Shown here: one piece after another, positions 43,674 through 52,903 of the stretch | Position numbering within the stretch: position 1 is the first letter of the stretch | How the letters are laid out: each line of letters begins with the position of its first letter | Assembly: GCF_002778315.1 (NCBI RefSeq) | Contig: NZ_NESA01000016.1 | Coordinates: 1-63,163, forward strand | DNA from: Limnohabitans sp. JirII-31 | Lineage (GTDB): Bacteria; Pseudomonadota; Gammaproteobacteria; Burkholderiales; Burkholderiaceae_C | Reading direction: 5' to 3' | DNA: 63,163 nucleotides | Program-made: the position numbers and the translations under genes | The notes under the pieces: generated by a model | Told to the model about the DNA's origin: nothing | What the model saw: only the letters and a program-made list of their open reading frames with translations | The model's database searches: none

Positions 43674-44897
43674 ATGAAAACTTACTTGGTTGGCGGTGCC
43701 GTGCGTGACGCTCTGATGGGGCACCCTGGGGCCGACCGCGACTGGGTGGTGGTGGGCGGCACACCCGAGGCCCTGGTGGCCCAAGGTTTCGAGCCTGTTG
43801 GGCGCGACTTTCCCGTCTTCTTGCACCCCACCACGCGCGAAGAACATGCCTTGGCTCGCACCGAACGCAAAACCGCACGCGGCTACCGTGGCTTTGCGGT
43901 GCATGCCGCACCCGAGGTGACGCTGCAAGAAGACCTGGCCCGACGCGACCTCACCATCAACGCCATCGCCCAAGACCCCGACACGAACGAACTGATCGAC
44001 CCCTATGGCGGCCAACGCGATGTGCAAGCCAAGGTGCTGCGCCATGTGACCGATGCCTTTCGCGAAGACCCAGTGCGCATCTTGCGCGTGGCGCGCTTTG
44101 CCGCGCGTTTTCCCGACTTTGCGGTGGCCCCCGAAACCCTGCAACTCATGCGTGAGATGGTGGACGAGGGCGAGGTAGACGCCCTGGTGAGCGAGCGTGT
44201 GTGGCAAGAACTCGCCCGTGGCCTCATGTCTGCACGCCCCTCGCGCATGTTGCAAGTGCTGCGCCAGTGCGGGGCTTTGAAGCGCCTCTTGCCCGAGGTA
44301 GACCGTCTTTACGGCGTGCCCCAACGCGCCGAGCACCACCCCGAGGTCGACACCGGCATTCATCTGGAAATGGTGCTCGACCAAAGCGCCTTGGCCCAAG
44401 CGCCGCTTGAAGTGCGCTTTGCCTGCTTGTGCCACGACTTGGGCAAAGGCACCACGCCAGCGGACGTGTTGCCACGCCACATCGGCCACGAGCAACGCAG
44501 CGCCAAACTGCTGCTGGCCGTGTGCGAACGCTGGCGTGTTCCGGTGGAGTGCAAAGCCCTGGCCGATGTGGTGGCGCGTGAGCACGGCAACATCCACCAA
44601 AGCCAAAGTTTGGGTGCCCAAGCGGTGTTGCGTTTGCTGCTGCGCTGCGATGCAGTGCGCCGGCCCGAGCGGTTTGCGTTGGCCTTGCAAGCGTGTGAGT
44701 GCGATGCCCGTGGGCGCTTAGGGCGCGAGCAGGACGACTACCCGCAGCGTGCGCGTTTGACGCGCTTGCTGCAAGCGGCTTTGTCGGTGGACAGTGCATC
44801 GGTCAGTGCACGAGCTTTGCAAGAAGGTCTGACCGGGCCAGCAGTGGGTGCGCGTTTGGATACTGCGCGCTTGGCGGCTATTTCGTTGGCGCTTTAG
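43674..44897 (+). CDS. cca: CCA-adding enzyme (multifunctional, HD domain)
   Basis: tRNA nucleotidyltransferase of 407 residues that adds or repairs the 3-prime CCA of tRNAs. The catalytic head has YLVGGAVRDALMG and DRDWVVVGGTPE, followed by RRDLTINAIA and the REDPVRILRVARFAAR motif. The C-terminal HD domain is seen as CLCHDLGKGTTP, giving phosphatase/phosphodiesterase activity in the E. coli-type enzyme. The ATG at 43674 gives the normal start; the long upstream frame belongs to the GST gene region. Confidence 0.96.
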   Translation: MKTYLVGGAVRDALMGHPGADRDWVVVGGTPEALVAQGFEPVGRDFPVFLHPTTREEHALARTERKTARGYRGFAVHAAPEVTLQEDLARRDLTINAIAQDPDTNELIDPYGGQRDVQAKVLRHVTDAFREDPVRILRVARFAARFPDFAVAPETLQLMREMVDEGEVDALVSERVWQELARGLMSARPSRMLQVLRQCGALKRLLPEVDRLYGVPQRAEHHPEVDTGIHLEMVLDQSALAQAPLEVRFACLCHDLGKGTTPADVLPRHIGHEQRSAKLLLAVCERWRVPVECKALADVVAREHGNIHQSQSLGAQAVLRLLLRCDAVRRPERFALALQACECDARGRLGREQDDYPQRARLTRLLQAALSVDSASVSARALQEGLTGPAVGARLDTARLAAISLAL

Positions 44898-44941
44898 TTC
44901 TTCTCGTTCTTGCTCTTGCTCTCTTGCGATTGAAGTGAGAC

Positions 44942-45035
44942 GCAACGAAGCGGCAAGGGCGGCAACCGCTCTGCTCCTACGCCGCTACGCGGCTCGATGT
45001 CGCTGCCGCGGTCACCACCCTTGCCACTTCGTTGC
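44942..45035. repeat. 94-base inverted-repeat element related to the tandem repeats
   Basis: Outer arms GCAACGAAGCGGCAAGGG (44942-44959) and its near-exact complement (45018-45035) pair at 17 of 18 positions. Inside, 44969-45009 is an inverted copy of the core of the two tandem repeats downstream (matching 45239-45280 with one gap). The stretch 44898-45341 between cca and the DUF2905 gene contains no credible gene; it is made of this element, two 108-base repeats and a short partial third copy. Confidence 0.8.
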
Positions 45036-45074
45036 CGGGTACGCCCGCCGTTTTCAACACACGACATCAAGCCT

Positions 45075-45182
45075 CGCGTCAAACGGTGAGGGCTGTGCCT
45101 GCGTCAGCGACATTGAGCCGCGCCAGCGGCGTAGGAGCAGAGCAGGTGCAGCCCTCGACGTTTGACACAACAGGGAAGTCCG
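45075..45182. repeat. palindromic tandem repeat, copy A
   Basis: 108-base unit repeated at 45213-45320 with a period of 138 bases and about six differences. The unit is itself a long imperfect palindrome: an arm starting GTCAAACGGTGAGGG pairs with an arm ending CCCTCGACGTTTGAC, about 25 bases on each side of a GC-rich core. Such a transcript would fold into a long hairpin. It resembles REP/BIME-type dispersed elements in layout. Confidence 0.85.
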
Positions 45183-45212
45183 AATCATCACAGGCCAGCA
45201 GCAATAACATAC

Positions 45213-45320
45213 CGCGTCAAACGCCGAGGGTTGTGCCTGCGGCAGCGACATCGAGCCGCGCCAGCGGCGTAGGAGCAGAGCAGGTGCAGCCCTCGACGTT
45301 TGACACAACAGGGAAGCCCG
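45213..45320. repeat. palindromic tandem repeat, copy B and partial third copy
   Basis: Second 108-base unit, with arms GTCAAACGCCGAGGG and CCCTCGACGTTTGAC pairing at 21 of 25 positions. The core GGCGTAGGAGCAGAG is identical in both copies and appears inverted at 44969-45009. At 45320-45337 a third unit begins (ATCAAACGCCGAAGGG) and is cut short by the end of the DUF2905 gene. Confidence 0.85.
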
Positions 45321-45341
45321 CATCAAACGCCGAAGGGCAGT

Positions 45342-45536
45342 TCAAATGACCTTGGCAATCAACGCACAGACGATGCTGAGAATGATCGTCGACGTGAGCG
45401 GAATAAAAATCTCGCGCCCAAAGAGGCGAAAACGAATGTCCCCCGGCAAGCGTCCAAACCCGAGTTTTTGCAACCACGGCGTCACACTGTTGATCAACAA
45501 CAGCGCCAAAAACACCACCAAGAGCCAGCGAAACAT
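45342..45536 (-). CDS. DUF2905 small membrane protein
   Basis: 64-residue protein with two membrane helices: FRWLLVVFLALLLINSVT at the N-terminus and FIPLTSTIILSIVCALIA at the C-terminus. Between them GRLPGDIRFRLFGREIF is the DUF2905 signature. Function unknown. It follows the MidA-like gene by nine bases, so the two are co-transcribed. Its 3-prime end borders the palindromic repeats. Confidence 0.9.
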   Translation of the reverse strand: MFRWLLVVFLALLLINSVTPWLQKLGFGRLPGDIRFRLFGREIFIPLTSTIILSIVCALIAKVI

Positions 45537-45545
45537 GGCGTGTCC

Positions 45546-46682
45546 TTAAAGCGTGTGACTGCGGTCGCCCTGGGCAAAACCCATAGGCTCCCAAGGCTCG
45601 CCGGTGCCAAAGGCGATCACCTTGAACAGCTCGCCCATCTCGTGCTCGGTGATCAGCTTTTGCGCCATCGCCTTCTCAGGCAGGGGCGCATCCACCAGCG
45701 GAGGCAACAAACCGCTGTTGATCAAAAAATGTGCTTGGCTGGTGTAACCCAGCACATTCAAGCCCGCGTCTTGGCCGGCCAAGGCCACACCGGTGAAGTT
45801 CACATGGGCGGTGATGTCTTTGGCCCCCACATCGTGCAGCGGGTCAGGGTCGGCCTTGTGCAGTTGGTGGCACATCAAGGTGCCCATGTGACGTTGGGGG
45901 TGAAAGTACTCGTGCTCGGGAAACCCGTAGTCGATCAAAAAGGCGGCGCCGCCTTTGCCGCCCGCTGCCACGCTGGCGTTCATGCGGTCGGCCAGGGTGC
46001 GCACAAAGGCTTCGGCTTGGGTGTGAATTTCAGTCAGGTAATCGTGCGCACCCTCCAACTCAACGGGTGGGCGCAGCTCGGTCACACGGTCTTGCCATTG
46101 CAGCGGCTGGGCCGCGTCGCCTGTCCACACCACGCCGCGCTCATGCCACACACCTTGCGTGCGCACCAACAGCTGCACCGGCATGGCGTCGAGCACCTCG
46201 TTGCCCACCACCACGCCGCTCAGTTGCTCAGGCAAGGCGTCCACCCACTGCACCTTGGCTGCATGCGCGTGCAGGCAGGCTTGCTGGCGTGCGCGCAGGC
46301 TGCCCGACAAATCCACGATGGTGTAGCGCTGAATGGTGTCGCCCAGGGTGTCGAGCAGTTGCAGTGCCAAGGCGCCGGAACCCGCACCAAACTCCCACAC
46401 CTCGTCGGTACCTGTCACCGCCAGCGCCTCGCGCACCGAGTGGGCCAGGGTGCGACCAAACCAGGGGGACATTTCGGGGGCGGTCACAAAGTCGCTGCCG
46501 CTCTCAGGCGTGGTGCCGAACTTGCGCAAGTCGTTGGCGTAGTAGCCCAAGCCCGGCGCGTACAGCGCGAGCGCCATGAAACGGTCAAAGCCTAGCCAGC
46601 CACCGGCCTTGGCAATGGCACGCTGAATCAGGGCATAGAGGGCGCGTTGCGCGGGGTCTTGAGATAATTTGTGAGAATCCAT
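45546..46682 (-). CDS. MidA/NDUFAF7-family SAM-dependent methyltransferase
   Basis: Protein of 378 residues in the COG1565 family, which includes human NDUFAF7, an arginine methyltransferase of complex I assembly. Motifs: FDRFMALALYAPGLGYYAN near the start, then FVTAPEMSPWFGRTLA and the SAM loop EFGAGSGALALQLL, followed by GNEVLDAMPVQLL. The ATG at 46682 gives the normal start; the open frame upstream is antisense to the next gene. Bacterial target unknown. Divergent from the FolM-like SDR across 45 bases. Confidence 0.92.
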   Translation of the reverse strand: MDSHKLSQDPAQRALYALIQRAIAKAGGWLGFDRFMALALYAPGLGYYANDLRKFGTTPESGSDFVTAPEMSPWFGRTLAHSVREALAVTGTDEVWEFGAGSGALALQLLDTLGDTIQRYTIVDLSGSLRARQQACLHAHAAKVQWVDALPEQLSGVVVGNEVLDAMPVQLLVRTQGVWHERGVVWTGDAAQPLQWQDRVTELRPPVELEGAHDYLTEIHTQAEAFVRTLADRMNASVAAGGKGGAAFLIDYGFPEHEYFHPQRHMGTLMCHQLHKADPDPLHDVGAKDITAHVNFTGVALAGQDAGLNVLGYTSQAHFLINSGLLPPLVDAPLPEKAMAQKLITEHEMGELFKVIAFGTGEPWEPMGFAQGDRSHTL

Positions 46683-46727
46683 GGTTCTACCGAATCTTGG
46701 CGCGCATCCTACCGCCTCACCACACAC

Positions 46728-47600
46728 ATGACTTCTTGGGCACTCATCACCGGCGGCAGCGTTCGCCTGGGCCGTGAAACCGGCTTGGCCTTCGCACGCG
46801 CGGGCTGGAACGTGGCGTGCCACTACAACCGCTCTGCCGACGCGGCGCAAGCCCTGTGTGTCGAGCTGCGCGCTTTGGGCGTGCAAGCCCTGGCCGTGGC
46901 TGGCGAGTTGGAAGACGAAGTCAGTTGCCAGCATATTTTTGACACCACGGTGGCCACCACCGGCACCCACCTGCGCTGCATCGTCAACAACGCCTCTTTG
47001 TTCGTGCCCGACGAGGGCAGCGACTTTGACGAGACCCAAGCCCTGGCGCAGCTCAAAGTCAATCTCATGGCGCCGATGCGTTTTGGCAAGTGGCTGGCCG
47101 CTTTGCATGGCCATGGCGCAGCGCCTCAGCCCCAGGTGTCAGCCAACACCATGGCGACCAACACCACCGAGTCCATGCCGGTCACTGCGCAGAGTGCGCA
47201 CCTTGCCTCACGCTTGGCCGCTCCGAGCGTGGTGCACGTGCTCGACCAAAAGGTGTTCAACCTCAACCCCGATTATTTTTCGTACACCCTGTCCAAGCTC
47301 GCACTCGAACGCGCGGTCAGTTTGCAAGCGCAGTCGCTGGCACCCACCTTGCGCGTCAACGCGGTGGCACCTGGATTGATGTACTTGAGCGGCCCCCAAT
47401 CGCAAGACAACTTTGACCGCGCAGCCAAAGCCAACCTGCTGCGCCAACCCATCGCCCCAGCCGACGTCGCCAACACGGTGGTGTTTCTGGCCAACAACCC
47501 CAGCATCACCGGCACCACCGTGCGGGTGGACAACGGCCAACACTTGGTGCCGCTCTCGCGCGACATCATGTTTGTGGTCGAGGAACTTTTCAAACCATGA
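46728..47600 (+). CDS. FolM-like pteridine reductase (SDR)
   Basis: SDR of 290 residues, longer than classical members. The cofactor loop is ITGGSVRLGRETGLAF, in the GGxxRLG form typical of pteridine reductases and FolM. The NNAS variant VNNASLFVPDEG and the catalytic YTLSKLALERA follow. The stop overlaps the start of a FolB-like gene by four bases. With two FolB-like neighbours, reduction of dihydromonapterin or dihydrofolate is the likely job. About 40 residues with many Ala, Thr and Ser (after HGHGAAPQPQ) form an insertion. Confidence 0.83.
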   Translation: MTSWALITGGSVRLGRETGLAFARAGWNVACHYNRSADAAQALCVELRALGVQALAVAGELEDEVSCQHIFDTTVATTGTHLRCIVNNASLFVPDEGSDFDETQALAQLKVNLMAPMRFGKWLAALHGHGAAPQPQVSANTMATNTTESMPVTAQSAHLASRLAAPSVVHVLDQKVFNLNPDYFSYTLSKLALERAVSLQAQSLAPTLRVNAVAPGLMYLSGPQSQDNFDRAAKANLLRQPIAPADVANTVVFLANNPSITGTTVRVDNGQHLVPLSRDIMFVVEELFKP

Positions 47601-47986
47601 TCGATACCCTTTTGCTCCATTGCCGCCGCTTGTTTTTACGCGGCCTCACCGTACAAGCCCAGATTGGCGTGCACGACTTTGAACAGCATGCGCCGCAACG
47701 CATCGTGATCGACGTGGACTTGTACGTGTCTTTCGAAGGCACCAGCCCCAAGGACGACCGCATCGACGAAGTGGTGGACTACGACTTTGTGCGCGCCGTG
47801 GTGCATGGCCGCATTGCCAAAGGCCACATTGGTCTGCAAGAAACTTTGTGCGACAACATCTTGACCCACTTGCTCGAACACACGGGCGTGTTAGCTGCGC
47901 GCGTGTCCACCCGCAAACCCGATGTCTACCCCGATTGCGAAGCCGTCGGCGTGGAAGCCTTTCGTGCCAAACCCGGAGTGCTGTGA
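47597..47986 (+). CDS. folB: dihydroneopterin aldolase family protein (first copy)
   Basis: FolB/FolX-fold protein of 129 residues. It keeps the active-site glutamate region IGVHDFEQHAPQ and the lysine region STRKPDVYPDCEAVGVE. Family members cleave dihydroneopterin to hydroxymethyl-dihydropterin or epimerise the triphosphate. The ATG overlaps the FolM-like stop. It is followed two bases later by a second homolog, so one may be the aldolase and the other an epimerase. Confidence 0.87.
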   Translation: MIDTLLLHCRRLFLRGLTVQAQIGVHDFEQHAPQRIVIDVDLYVSFEGTSPKDDRIDEVVDYDFVRAVVHGRIAKGHIGLQETLCDNILTHLLEHTGVLAARVSTRKPDVYPDCEAVGVEAFRAKPGVL

Positions 47987-47988
47987 CC

Positions 47989-48363
47989 ATGGCACTGTCC
48001 AAAGGCACCCAAATTCTCACGCTCAATGGCTTGCGCTTTGATGCCAACCTAGGCATCTTGGAACACGAAAAAACCGATCCACAACCCATCCAGGTGGACG
48101 CCGAACTCAACTTAGGCACCCAACCCCTGCTACCGCATGACGACGACATTGGCCACGTGCTCGACTACCGCAAGGTGCGCCAGATCATCATCACCGAGTG
48201 CACCGCAGAGCACGTCAATTTGCTGGAGAGCTTGATTGGCAAACTGGCCCATCGCCTGATGCAACTGCCCGGCGTGCTGGGCGTTCGGGTGAAAATTGCC
48301 AAGCTGGAAATTTTTGACGACTGCGAAGTGGCGATTCGCATGGAAACAGGACAATGGAACTAA
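47989..48363 (+). CDS. dihydroneopterin aldolase family protein (second copy)
   Basis: FolB-fold paralog of 124 residues. Its glutamate region reads [13 protein letters not shown] and its lysine region [17 protein letters not shown], lacking the K-P of the first copy. The divergence suggests a different task, such as the FolX-like epimerase step toward monapterin, or a heteromeric partner. It follows the first copy with a two-base gap. The final W is near the stop. Confidence 0.85.
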   Translation: MALSKGTQILTLNGLRFDANLGILEHEKTDPQPIQVDAELNLGTQPLLPHDDDIGHVLDYRKVRQIIITECTAEHVNLLESLIGKLAHRLMQLPGVLGVRVKIAKLEIFDDCEVAIRMETGQWN

Positions 48364-48406
48364 GGGCGCAACACGCTTGCCGCCCTGCACTCAACGCACG
48401 CACACC

Positions 48407-49312
48407 ATGACCACCACCGCCAAAGACCCTCAGCAAATCAAAATCGAACACGAGACCCACAAGTTGGAAAAACGCCTGTGCCGTCAGGTGGGTCAAGCCA
48501 TCGTCGACTACAACATGATCGAAGAGGGCGACAAGGTCATGGTCTGCATGTCGGGCGGCAAAGACAGCTACGGCATGCTCGACATCTTGCTCAAGATGCA
48601 AGCGCGCGCGCCCATCCGCTTTGAGTTGATCGCCGTCAACCTGGACCAAAAGCAACCCGGCTTCCCGGCCGACATCTTGCCCAAATACCTGACCGAAGTC
48701 GGCGTGCCGTTTCGCATTGAAACGCAAGACACCTACTCGATCGTGAAAGACAAAATTCCCGAAGGCAAGACCATGTGCAGCCTGTGCAGCCGTTTGCGCC
48801 GGGGCATTTTGTACCGCGTGGCAGGCGAGTTGGGCTGTAACAAAATTGCGCTGGGCCACCACCGCGACGACATTTTGCAAACCTTCTTTTTGAACATGTT
48901 CTTTGGCGGCAAGCTCAAAAGCATGCCCCCCAAACTGGTGAGCGACGGCGGCGACCACATGGTGATTCGCCCCATGGCCTATGTGAGCGAGAAAGACCTG
49001 GTGCGCTGGGCAGCACACCGCGAGTTCCCCATCATCCCGTGCACGCTGTGCGGCAGCCAAGACGGCTTGCAACGCCAAGTGGTGGGAGAGATGCTGCGCG
49101 AGTGGGAAAAGAAGTTTCCGGGTCGCATTGAAAACATGTTTGCCGCGCTACAAAACGTGGTGCCCTCGCACCTGCTGGACCACTCGAAGTTTGACTTCAA
49201 AAACCTGGTGACCACCGGCGTGGCGTCGGATGACGGCGACAAGGCCTTTGACCACGAAGAGTTTGCGGTGCCTAGCTTGCCGGGTTTGCAAGTGGTGCGC
49301 TTGAGCGACTGA
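48407..49312 (+). CDS. ttcA: tRNA 2-thiocytidine biosynthesis protein
   Basis: TtcA, 301 residues, thiolates cytidine 32 of certain tRNAs with an iron-sulfur cluster. The PP-loop is [12 protein letters not shown] near residues 47-58. Two CxxC pairs, [11 protein letters not shown] and [10 protein letters not shown], bind the cluster. The ATG at 48407 is supported by the family N-terminus ([18 protein letters not shown]). It ends before a bidirectional terminator. Confidence 0.97.
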   Translation: MTTTAKDPQQIKIEHETHKLEKRLCRQVGQAIVDYNMIEEGDKVMVCMSGGKDSYGMLDILLKMQARAPIRFELIAVNLDQKQPGFPADILPKYLTEVGVPFRIETQDTYSIVKDKIPEGKTMCSLCSRLRRGILYRVAGELGCNKIALGHHRDDILQTFFLNMFFGGKLKSMPPKLVSDGGDHMVIRPMAYVSEKDLVRWAAHREFPIIPCTLCGSQDGLQRQVVGEMLREWEKKFPGRIENMFAALQNVVPSHLLDHSKFDFKNLVTTGVASDDGDKAFDHEEFAVPSLPGLQVVRLSD

Positions 49313-49333
49313 GCAGAGCGCCAGCGCCCAAAG

Positions 49334-49361
49334 AAAAAGCCGCTCAATGAGCGGCTTTTTT
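49334..49361. terminator. bidirectional intrinsic terminator
   Basis: Stem GCCGCT / AGCGGC around CAATG, preceded by an A-run and followed by six T. It lies in the 62-base gap between the convergent ttcA and FAH-family genes and serves both. Confidence 0.9.
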
Positions 49362-49374
49362 GCGCAACAAAAAA

Positions 49375-50238
49375 TTACAGCTTGAACGCCACCACTTTTT
49401 GCGTTTGCTCGCCCAGGCCTTCGATGCCTAAGGTCATCACGTCACCGCGCTTCAAGAAGATAGGTTGTGGCTTGCCATCTTTCTTCTTGCCCAGGCCCAC
49501 GCCTGCGGGCGTACCGGTAGCAATCACGTCGCCGGGGTACAGGGTCATGAACTGGCTCACATAGCTCACCAGCTTGGCGGCACCGAAGACCATGGTCTTG
49601 GTGTTGCCCGACTGCATGCGCTCGCCGTTGAGGTCCAACCAAATGTCCAATTTCTGGGGATTGGGCACATCGTCGCGTGTGACCAACCAGGGGCCGATGG
49701 GGCCGAAGGTGTCGCAACACTTGCCCTTGTCCCAAGTGCCGCCGCGCTCGAGTTGGAACTCGCGCTCGCTGACGTCGTTGATCAAGGTGTAACCCGCCAC
49801 GTGGTCGAGTGCGCTTTTTTGCGACACATAACGGGCCTTGGTGCCAATCACGATGCCGAGTTCCACTTCCCAGTCGGACTTGACCGAGCCCTTGGGCAAC
49901 ATCACATCGTCGTTGGGGCCTTGGATACAGCTGGTGGGTTTCATGAACACCACGGGTTCTTTGGGCAATGCCATGCCGGCTTCGGCGGCGTGGTCAGCGT
50001 AGTTCAAGCCAATGGCCACAAACTTGCCCACACCTGCGACGGGGCAACCCAGACGAGGCTTGCCTTTGACCAAAGGCAGCGACGCGGTTTTGAGGCGGCG
50101 CAGCTTGGCCAAGGTGGCGTCACCGAGGTATTGGGGCAGCAAGTCGGGGATGACAGCGCTCAGGTCACGCAGCTTGCCATCGGCGTCAATCAAACCGGGT
50201 TTTTCTTTGCCGGGGTTGCCATAACGAACCAATTTCAT
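49375..50238 (-). CDS. fumarylacetoacetate hydrolase family protein
   Basis: FAH-superfamily enzyme of 287 residues. Metal ligands lie in SDWEVELGIVIG (ExE) and in LINDVSEREFQ. IGLNYADHAAEAGM and the GDVIATGTPAGVGLG loop are characteristic. Members hydrolyse C-C bonds of acylpyruvates, decarboxylate oxo acids or act on 2-hydroxyhepta-2,4-dienedioate-like compounds; it is often annotated ureidoglycolate lyase. It stands alone between a terminator and slmA, so its pathway is not shown. Confidence 0.92.
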   Translation of the reverse strand: MKLVRYGNPGKEKPGLIDADGKLRDLSAVIPDLLPQYLGDATLAKLRRLKTASLPLVKGKPRLGCPVAGVGKFVAIGLNYADHAAEAGMALPKEPVVFMKPTSCIQGPNDDVMLPKGSVKSDWEVELGIVIGTKARYVSQKSALDHVAGYTLINDVSEREFQLERGGTWDKGKCCDTFGPIGPWLVTRDDVPNPQKLDIWLDLNGERMQSGNTKTMVFGAAKLVSYVSQFMTLYPGDVIATGTPAGVGLGKKKDGKPQPIFLKRGDVMTLGIEGLGEQTQKVVAFKL

Positions 50239-50361
50239 GGGTTGCCTTTCAGGTTAAACAGTCATTCGAAGCGCTCATGCGTTGCATGAGGTGCGGGCGG
50301 ATTATGGCGCCTTGGGCGAGCGCCTCACTTCGCGTGGGCGACAAAGGCCGAGCACAGGCCG

Positions 50362-51003
50362 TCAAACCAACAGCGTGAGGGCAGCGTCCAAATGTTCCAG
50401 CGGTGAACGTTTGAAGCCCGAGCGCGCGAAGCGCTGCAAGTTGCCCAGGGCCAGCGCCACCAAGGCGGCGGCGCGCACTTGGGCGTCCACCGTGGGGGTG
50501 GGCGACTGACGCGCTTGGGCTGCAGCACGCAGCACTTGACGCAGGGCCGACTCAATGCGGTCAAACAACTGGTTCATACGCTGATGCAAGCGCTCATGTT
50601 CAAACACCAAAGCATCGCCCACCATGACGCGGGCCATACCCGGGTTCTTTTCGCCAAACTGCAACAACACGGTGACCATGCGTGCTGCCTTGTCGGCCCC
50701 GTCACCCTCGCGTTCTGCGATTTGGTTGATCAAGGTGAACAGGCTGCTTTCGATGAAATCAATCAGCCCTTCAAACATCTGCGCTTTGCTGGCAAAGTGG
50801 CGATACAGCGCCGCCTCGCTCACCTCTAATTTGGCCGCCAAAGAAGCGGTGGTGATGCGCTCGGCACCCGGCTGCTCCAGCATGCTCGCGAGGGTTTGCA
50901 AAATTTGCGCACGCCGCTCACCGGGCTTCATGCGCTTGCGGCTGACGCCCTCGGCAGAGGCATGGGTCGCATCAGAGTCGGGGACAGAAGCGGCGTCAGA
51001 CAT
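50362..51003 (-). CDS. slmA: nucleoid occlusion factor SlmA
   Basis: TetR-fold protein of 213 residues that binds specific chromosome sites and blocks FtsZ assembly over the nucleoid. The N-terminal part KRMKPGERRAQILQTLASML, the HTH TASLAAKLEVSEAALYRHFA and SKAQMFEGLIDFIE closely follow SlmA. It lies 15 bases after argB, the usual pairing in Burkholderiales. A different TetR regulator is unlikely given these motifs. Confidence 0.9.
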   Translation of the reverse strand: MSDAASVPDSDATHASAEGVSRKRMKPGERRAQILQTLASMLEQPGAERITTASLAAKLEVSEAALYRHFASKAQMFEGLIDFIESSLFTLINQIAEREGDGADKAARMVTVLLQFGEKNPGMARVMVGDALVFEHERLHQRMNQLFDRIESALRQVLRAAAQARQSPTPTVDAQVRAAALVALALGNLQRFARSGFKRSPLEHLDAALTLLV

Positions 51004-51018
51004 GGGCGGCCTTGATAG

Positions 51019-51891
51019 TTAGTGCGACCTAATCATGGTGCCGAAGGCCTGATCGGTCAAGATCTCCAGCAACATGGCGTGTGGCACTCGGCCATCGATG
51101 ATGTGCACCGCGTTGACCCCGCTCTTGGCAGCATCCAGGGCGCCACTGATCTTGGGCAACATGCCGCCGCTGATGGTGCCGTCGGCACACAGCTCGTCAA
51201 TGCGACGTGGTGTCAACTCGGGCAGCAACTGGCCTTGTTTGTCGAGCACGCCGGGAATGTTGGTGAGCATCAACAGCTTTTCAGCTTGCAGCACAGTGGC
51301 CAGCTTGGCGGCCACCACGTCGGCGTTGATGTTGTAGCTCTCGTTGCTTTCTCCAAAACCAATCGGACTGATCACGGGGATGAAAGCGTCGTCCTGCAAA
51401 GCTTTGACCACGCTGGGGTCGATGCTGACGATGTCGCCCACCTGGCCCACGTCGTAGGCTTTGCTGGGGTCTTGGCTGTCGTGCAGCACCAGTTTGCGGG
51501 CGCGAATCATGGCGCCGTCACGCCCGGTCAAGCCCACCGCCTTGCCGCCGGCTTGGTTGATCAGGCCCACGATGTCTTGCTGCACTTCGCCACCCAGCAC
51601 CCACTCCACCACTTCCATGGTTTCAGCATCGGTCACGCGCATGCCCTGCACAAACTCGCCCTTTTTGCCCAAACGCTTGAGAGCCGTTTCAATTTGCGGC
51701 CCCCCGCCGTGTACCACCACGGGGTTCATGCCCACCAGCTTGAGCAACACCACGTCTTCGGCGAACGCCTGTTGCAGCAAGGGGTCGGTCATGGCGTTGC
51801 CGCCGTATTTGATGACCAAGGTCTTGCCGTGGAATTTGCGGATGTAGGGCAACGCCTGGGCCAGGATGTCGGCCGGGTTCAAAGTGCTCAT
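51019..51891 (-). CDS. argB: acetylglutamate kinase
   Basis: ArgB of 290 residues, phosphorylates N-acetylglutamate in arginine synthesis. The N-terminal [10 protein letters not shown], the substrate loop [13 protein letters not shown], and [14 protein letters not shown] near the C-terminus are standard. The N-terminal extension ([16 protein letters not shown]) before KYGG fits arginine-sensitive hexameric forms. slmA follows and a NYN-domain gene precedes it by 17 bases. Confidence 0.98.
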   Translation of the reverse strand: MSTLNPADILAQALPYIRKFHGKTLVIKYGGNAMTDPLLQQAFAEDVVLLKLVGMNPVVVHGGGPQIETALKRLGKKGEFVQGMRVTDAETMEVVEWVLGGEVQQDIVGLINQAGGKAVGLTGRDGAMIRARKLVLHDSQDPSKAYDVGQVGDIVSIDPSVVKALQDDAFIPVISPIGFGESNESYNINADVVAAKLATVLQAEKLLMLTNIPGVLDKQGQLLPELTPRRIDELCADGTISGGMLPKISGALDAAKSGVNAVHIIDGRVPHAMLLEILTDQAFGTMIRSH

Positions 51892-51908
51892 GTCAAAAGC
51901 TCCGAAGG

Positions 51909-52778
51909 TCAGTCCATGTGATCGTCTTGGGGGGCAGCATTCGCGGCAGGCGTTTGTGGGCCCAACACCAAATCGCGCACCATTTCACGCAGCAGTTTTT
52001 TCTCTTGGAAACTCAGCGCACGTTCCAGCACGCGACGCACACCCAGCAACAGTTGACGGTCCACCTCTTGTGGAATGCCACGGGTGTTGTGCAGTTCTTC
52101 GCGCAGCTCTTCGCGCAGGTCTTCGGGCTCGTCGGCCCACCAGGCTTGAATGACGGTGTTGAGTTGCTCGCGCAGTTGCTCGGGGTCCATCGCCGGGGCA
52201 GCGTGCACCGCAGCGTTGCCGTGACGAGGCTGTGCGCCATCGCGCAGGTTTTGCGCACCCAAGACCACACGGTGGTCGGCTTGCGACAGCAAGCGTGCCC
52301 AACCCGGGTCATCACGCTGCAATTGGTTCATGTTGCGCGAGGCTTCATCGGCCAGCAAATGCACGGCCACGCCATGCAGCTGAGCTTCGTCGATCAAGCT
52401 GAGGAGGCGCTCGTCATCGCTGCCTACCAAAATGTGCTCGCAAGCTTGACGCTCAGCCAAGCGCTTGAGGTCAGCCCCCAACGCACGCAAGATGGACACA
52501 CCACCGTCTTGGCTGTGCGGCAGCACAGCACGGCTGATTTGGGCGTCCACCACTTGGTCTTCAGCGCTGTCGCTGTACCAATAAATGCGGCGCAAGTTCA
52601 GGTCCAGGCCATTGTTCACCAACGCATGGCCCAACAAAGTGAGCAGGTGTTGACGGGTGTTGTCTTGAGCGGCTTCGGTTTGCCCCTGCAACCAGGCCAG
52701 AAAACGGGCGTCGATCAAGGCAATGCAAGATTCGGCGCTGTTGTGCGCGCCACCGTGGGAAGAGTGTTGACGTTTCAT
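51909..52778 (-). CDS. NYN/LabA-like domain protein
   Basis: Protein of 289 residues with an N-terminal NYN-like nuclease fold ([15 protein letters not shown], then [12 protein letters not shown] and [19 protein letters not shown], with conserved-type acidic residues) and a helical C-terminal part rich in Glu/Arg ([19 protein letters not shown]). The ATG at 52778 follows the gene's family start; the upstream frame overlaps the galE promoter region. NYN proteins are PIN-related RNases; this one likely has an RNA-related role. It precedes argB by 17 bases and is divergent from galE. Confidence 0.8.
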   Translation of the reverse strand: MKRQHSSHGGAHNSAESCIALIDARFLAWLQGQTEAAQDNTRQHLLTLLGHALVNNGLDLNLRRIYWYSDSAEDQVVDAQISRAVLPHSQDGGVSILRALGADLKRLAERQACEHILVGSDDERLLSLIDEAQLHGVAVHLLADEASRNMNQLQRDDPGWARLLSQADHRVVLGAQNLRDGAQPRHGNAAVHAAPAMDPEQLREQLNTVIQAWWADEPEDLREELREELHNTRGIPQEVDRQLLLGVRRVLERALSFQEKKLLREMVRDLVLGPQTPAANAAPQDDHMD

Positions 52779-52903
52779 GAAATGACTAAAGGAAGAAAAA
52801 AGTAAAAAGGTAAAGCCAGCTTGTGGATGCACTAACTCTGCGCGTCTACAAGCTAGCCCTATTCTAGGACGCCCGACCAGGGACTGGCGACGATAATTGC
52901 GCC

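Noticed and set aside
43449..44690. Minus-strand frame of 413 codons opposite cca
   Set aside because: cca motifs are clear on the plus strand; the antisense product is low-complexity.
45075..45320. Possible CRISPR array in the cca-DUF2905 gap
   Set aside because: Only two long repeats (108 bases) with a 30-base gap; repeats are themselves hairpins and no cas genes exist nearby.
44848..45349. Open frames through the palindromic repeats (about 90-105 codons)
   Set aside because: They translate the repeat itself in several frames; no independent evidence of coding.
45300..46595. Plus-strand frame opposite DUF2905 and the MidA-like gene
   Set aside because: Starts in the repeats and runs antisense to two recognisable genes.
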